A stretch of DNA of 50,573 nt from Saccoglossus kowalevskii. Its lineage: Eukaryota > Hemichordata > Enteropneusta > Harrimaniidae. The translations under genes were made by a program, and so were the position numbers. The stretch lies in NCBI RefSeq assembly GCF_000003605.2, contig NW_003135349.1, positions 181,648 through 232,220 on the forward strand. The letters run 5' to 3'. Below the pieces are notes generated by a model that was not told the DNA's origin, ran no database searches, and worked only from the letters and a program-made list of their open reading frames with translations. Positions within the stretch are counted from its first letter, which is position 1, and every line of letters begins with the position of its first letter. Of the stretch, positions 1-50,573 are shown in pieces.

Positions 1-187
1 GACAGAAAGCCTGGTGGTGAAAAGGTTAATTTATCAAACTATGATTATAATGTTGTTTGGTATCTGTGTTGTCTCAGTGTTTTGTTTTTTTTTGAGAGTG
101 AGGGAGAGATGGTCCAGGAATCTGACCTGATTTCAAATAACTAGATCATCAGCGTATGGGGCCAAACAAATCCAAGTTGCATTTTCG

Positions 188-421
188 TGGGAGTATCATA
201 ATCAGAGTACCGAAGTCTCGCACAGATGAGAAACAAGGTTATACATGGAATAACATTTTATTTCATTTCTTCTCTCCGATCAATGATCTCACTTTAAATT
301 CTTTGAGAATCACACAAATCTAATGGAAAGAAAGAATTAATTTTATTTTTTTTCCGCCCTCCTCAAAAAAATTGCTTTTTACAAACTAGAGAAACAAGGA
401 ATAAAAAAATTCTGGCCTTAT
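188..421 (-). mobile_element. Truncated copy of the 310-bp palindromic MITE at 40001-40310, opposite orientation
   Basis: The stretch from GTGGGAGTATCAT through the ATCAATGATCTCACTT core to the terminal TTCTGGCCTTA is the near reverse complement of 40001-40240. Only one terminus is present; similarity stops at about 188, so the copy is truncated or has been replaced at its left end. Confidence 0.8.
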
Positions 422-863
422 GCTAGTTTTCGCGATCACAAAAACAAAAAACAAAAGACAAGTCCCGATTTTGCCAGTCTATAACATGTAGATCATTGAT
501 ATTTTTTGTTTTCATGATAAGTAGATTGTCCGTTGTACGGAAAACGTTTCTGAAACCGATTTGCTGTTTGGATATAACATTGTCATTGTCCGAGAATGTT
601 GCTATACATGTACTTTCGTTGGCCATGCTCTAACAGGTTGGTATAGCTATGCCTCTAGAATATGCACTTTTGTCCAATTTTTAAGTATTGAGATAAATAA
701 ACTTCAAGATTCAAGAAATGTGTTTGACCTTAATACTGTATTAACATGTTATAATAATAGGAATAATAACTTCATTGCGTCCTTAGAAATATAGTGTTTC
801 TATCAGTTTATAGCAACAAAGATGCGTTCGTGAAAAGCATTTAGTAAATAATTCTTACCATAT

Positions 864-1005
864 TTAAAGGGCGGTGGTCGTCGTGCAGCGCGTGTTCGAA
901 TTTCATGTAAATAAACAATGTATTTCACGCGTTGTGTACGTCGCTATGAGTCCAATATCGAACAGGACGCGGAGCGACGACCACGCGCAGACCACCAGCC
1001 TTTAA
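864..1005. repeat. Imperfect inverted-repeat element, CpG-rich
   Basis: Left arm TTAAAGGGCGGTGGTCGTCG and the reverse complement of the right arm (TTAAAGGCTGGTGGTCTGCG) match closely, with about 100 bases between. It is a MITE-like unit in the 5' flank; no second copy is visible in the window. Confidence 0.55.
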
Positions 1006-1845
1006 CTTCTTTATTGATAATTAAAATTGTGAAAACTGCAACAAATAGTCAAATCAACGATAAACTCGTAAAAAATCGCATATTCCCTGCTTAATGTAAT
1101 ATTTATACAAGTAAAATTTATAATGGGAGTACCTGTTACACGGGATATATATTTTCACTATGTATTTTATTAATGGGAAAAAAGCGTAAAATTACAGCAT
1201 AAACTTACAATAATAGCAGCAGGCAGTGAAGAGTCAGGCCACCTTGACCTATATTCAACCACACTCCCCACGGTGATTCGTTGCACGCCGTGGCATATGA
1301 CCCAAATATATATTACTGTATAATGGTATTTTTATTTTGCGCTATTATTTATTGCTCTCGGCTGGGTCACCTGGTCAGAGGAACCGTACTATCGATTTTT
1401 CTCCTAAATCTTATCGTAGATGTGCAGCCAGATAAGCGTCCCAAGGACGGACAGGACTTGCCCTTTATCCCATAGCAAATGTGTGTACACAGTTTGCAAC
1501 TTATCAATCGTTTTACGCACGGAATTCCAGTGCTACATGTGCGAAGCCCCTCCCACAAAAATAATTTAACCCTAAACGACCGAGCAAGGTTGATTATGCT
1601 TTGATTTGTAACACAAAATTATTGGTAAATATTTATAATCTGAATAGCACCTGTCGTTTTTGGTATTACGAAATGTCAGTACAGTGGGACCCAGTGCAAC
1701 AGTGTGGAATTTTCCCGGCAAAGCCAGGCAAATGTCACGATAGCGTGAATCACTTAGATAATAAAATTTGCATAATGATTGACAGGCGTACCACGTGAAC
1801 ACTAGCGTCACAGCGCACACACATTCTCCTTCGCCCGTATTCAAC

Positions 1846-50525
<48,680 letters not shown>

Positions 50526-50573
50526 GTAAGTAATACACTAGTCATCTTTCTACTACTTTTGAGACATTGAAGG

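Larger units (their letters stand above)
1..1845 (+). promoter_or_regulatory. 5' flank and presumed promoter / 5' UTR region
   Basis: No coding gene is visible here. The left part holds a truncated repeat (188-421) and an inverted-repeat element (about 864-1005). From about 1195 to 1845 the sequence is richer in CpG than the AT-rich surroundings, and a CACGTG E-box-like palindrome lies near 1791-1796. I see no convincing TATA box at a plausible distance. A TATA-less promoter close to exon 1 is an inference; the transcription start cannot be placed from sequence. Confidence 0.4.

Noticed and set aside
50526-50529. TAA after MYPLK as the true stop codon
   Set aside because: It overlaps a perfect GTAAGT donor, and every family member I know continues about 40 residues with M10 and a C-terminal ETYY-type tail.

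Overview
This window looks like a piece of an AT-rich, intron-rich, transposon-littered animal nuclear genome. It holds one recognisable gene, on the + strand: the catalytic alpha subunit of a Na+/K+-ATPase (P-type IIC ATPase, ATP1A family). Its N-terminus carries an ADSYRVA-like stretch that I also know from insect alpha subunits, followed by a lysine cluster. Together with the GC level and repeat style this suggests an invertebrate, perhaps a marine one. I cannot name the phylum from sequence alone.

Layout: 1-1845 is upstream DNA with CpG-richer patches and repeat fragments. Exon 1 (1846-1878, 11 codons) is followed by a 31.4-kb intron. Exons 2-18 lie between 33236 and 50525, each joined in frame by GT-AG introns, except one GC-AG intron. 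The gene runs off the right edge: 993 codons plus two bases are present (counting one copy of exon 6), and roughly the last 40 residues (M10 and the C-terminal tail) are missing. All the catalytic landmarks I looked for are intact: TGES, PEGLL, DKTGT, KGAPER, TGDGVND and the cation-site acidic residues.

The most interesting feature is a pair of same-length, same-phase 45-codon exons (35818-35952 and 36025-36159). They encode two versions of the same actuator-domain segment, about 60% identical, separated by an intron of only 72 nt. The best reading is mutually exclusive splicing, giving two pump isoforms from one gene. Just downstream is a tandem array that contains repeated acceptor-like pyrimidine-CAG motifs. 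A second isoform switch is likely at exon 9, where a 12-nt repeat has created two in-frame donors 24 nt apart.

The rest, mostly intron 1 and intron 9, is full of short inverted-repeat elements (MITEs). At least five interior-unrelated families end in the same TA-CTGTA-type terminus. There is also a 1.8-kb TA-flanked DNA transposon with no recognisable transposase, a 62-bp minisatellite, several other tandem duplications and an 84-base assembly gap. I found no RNA genes, CRISPR arrays or second protein gene.
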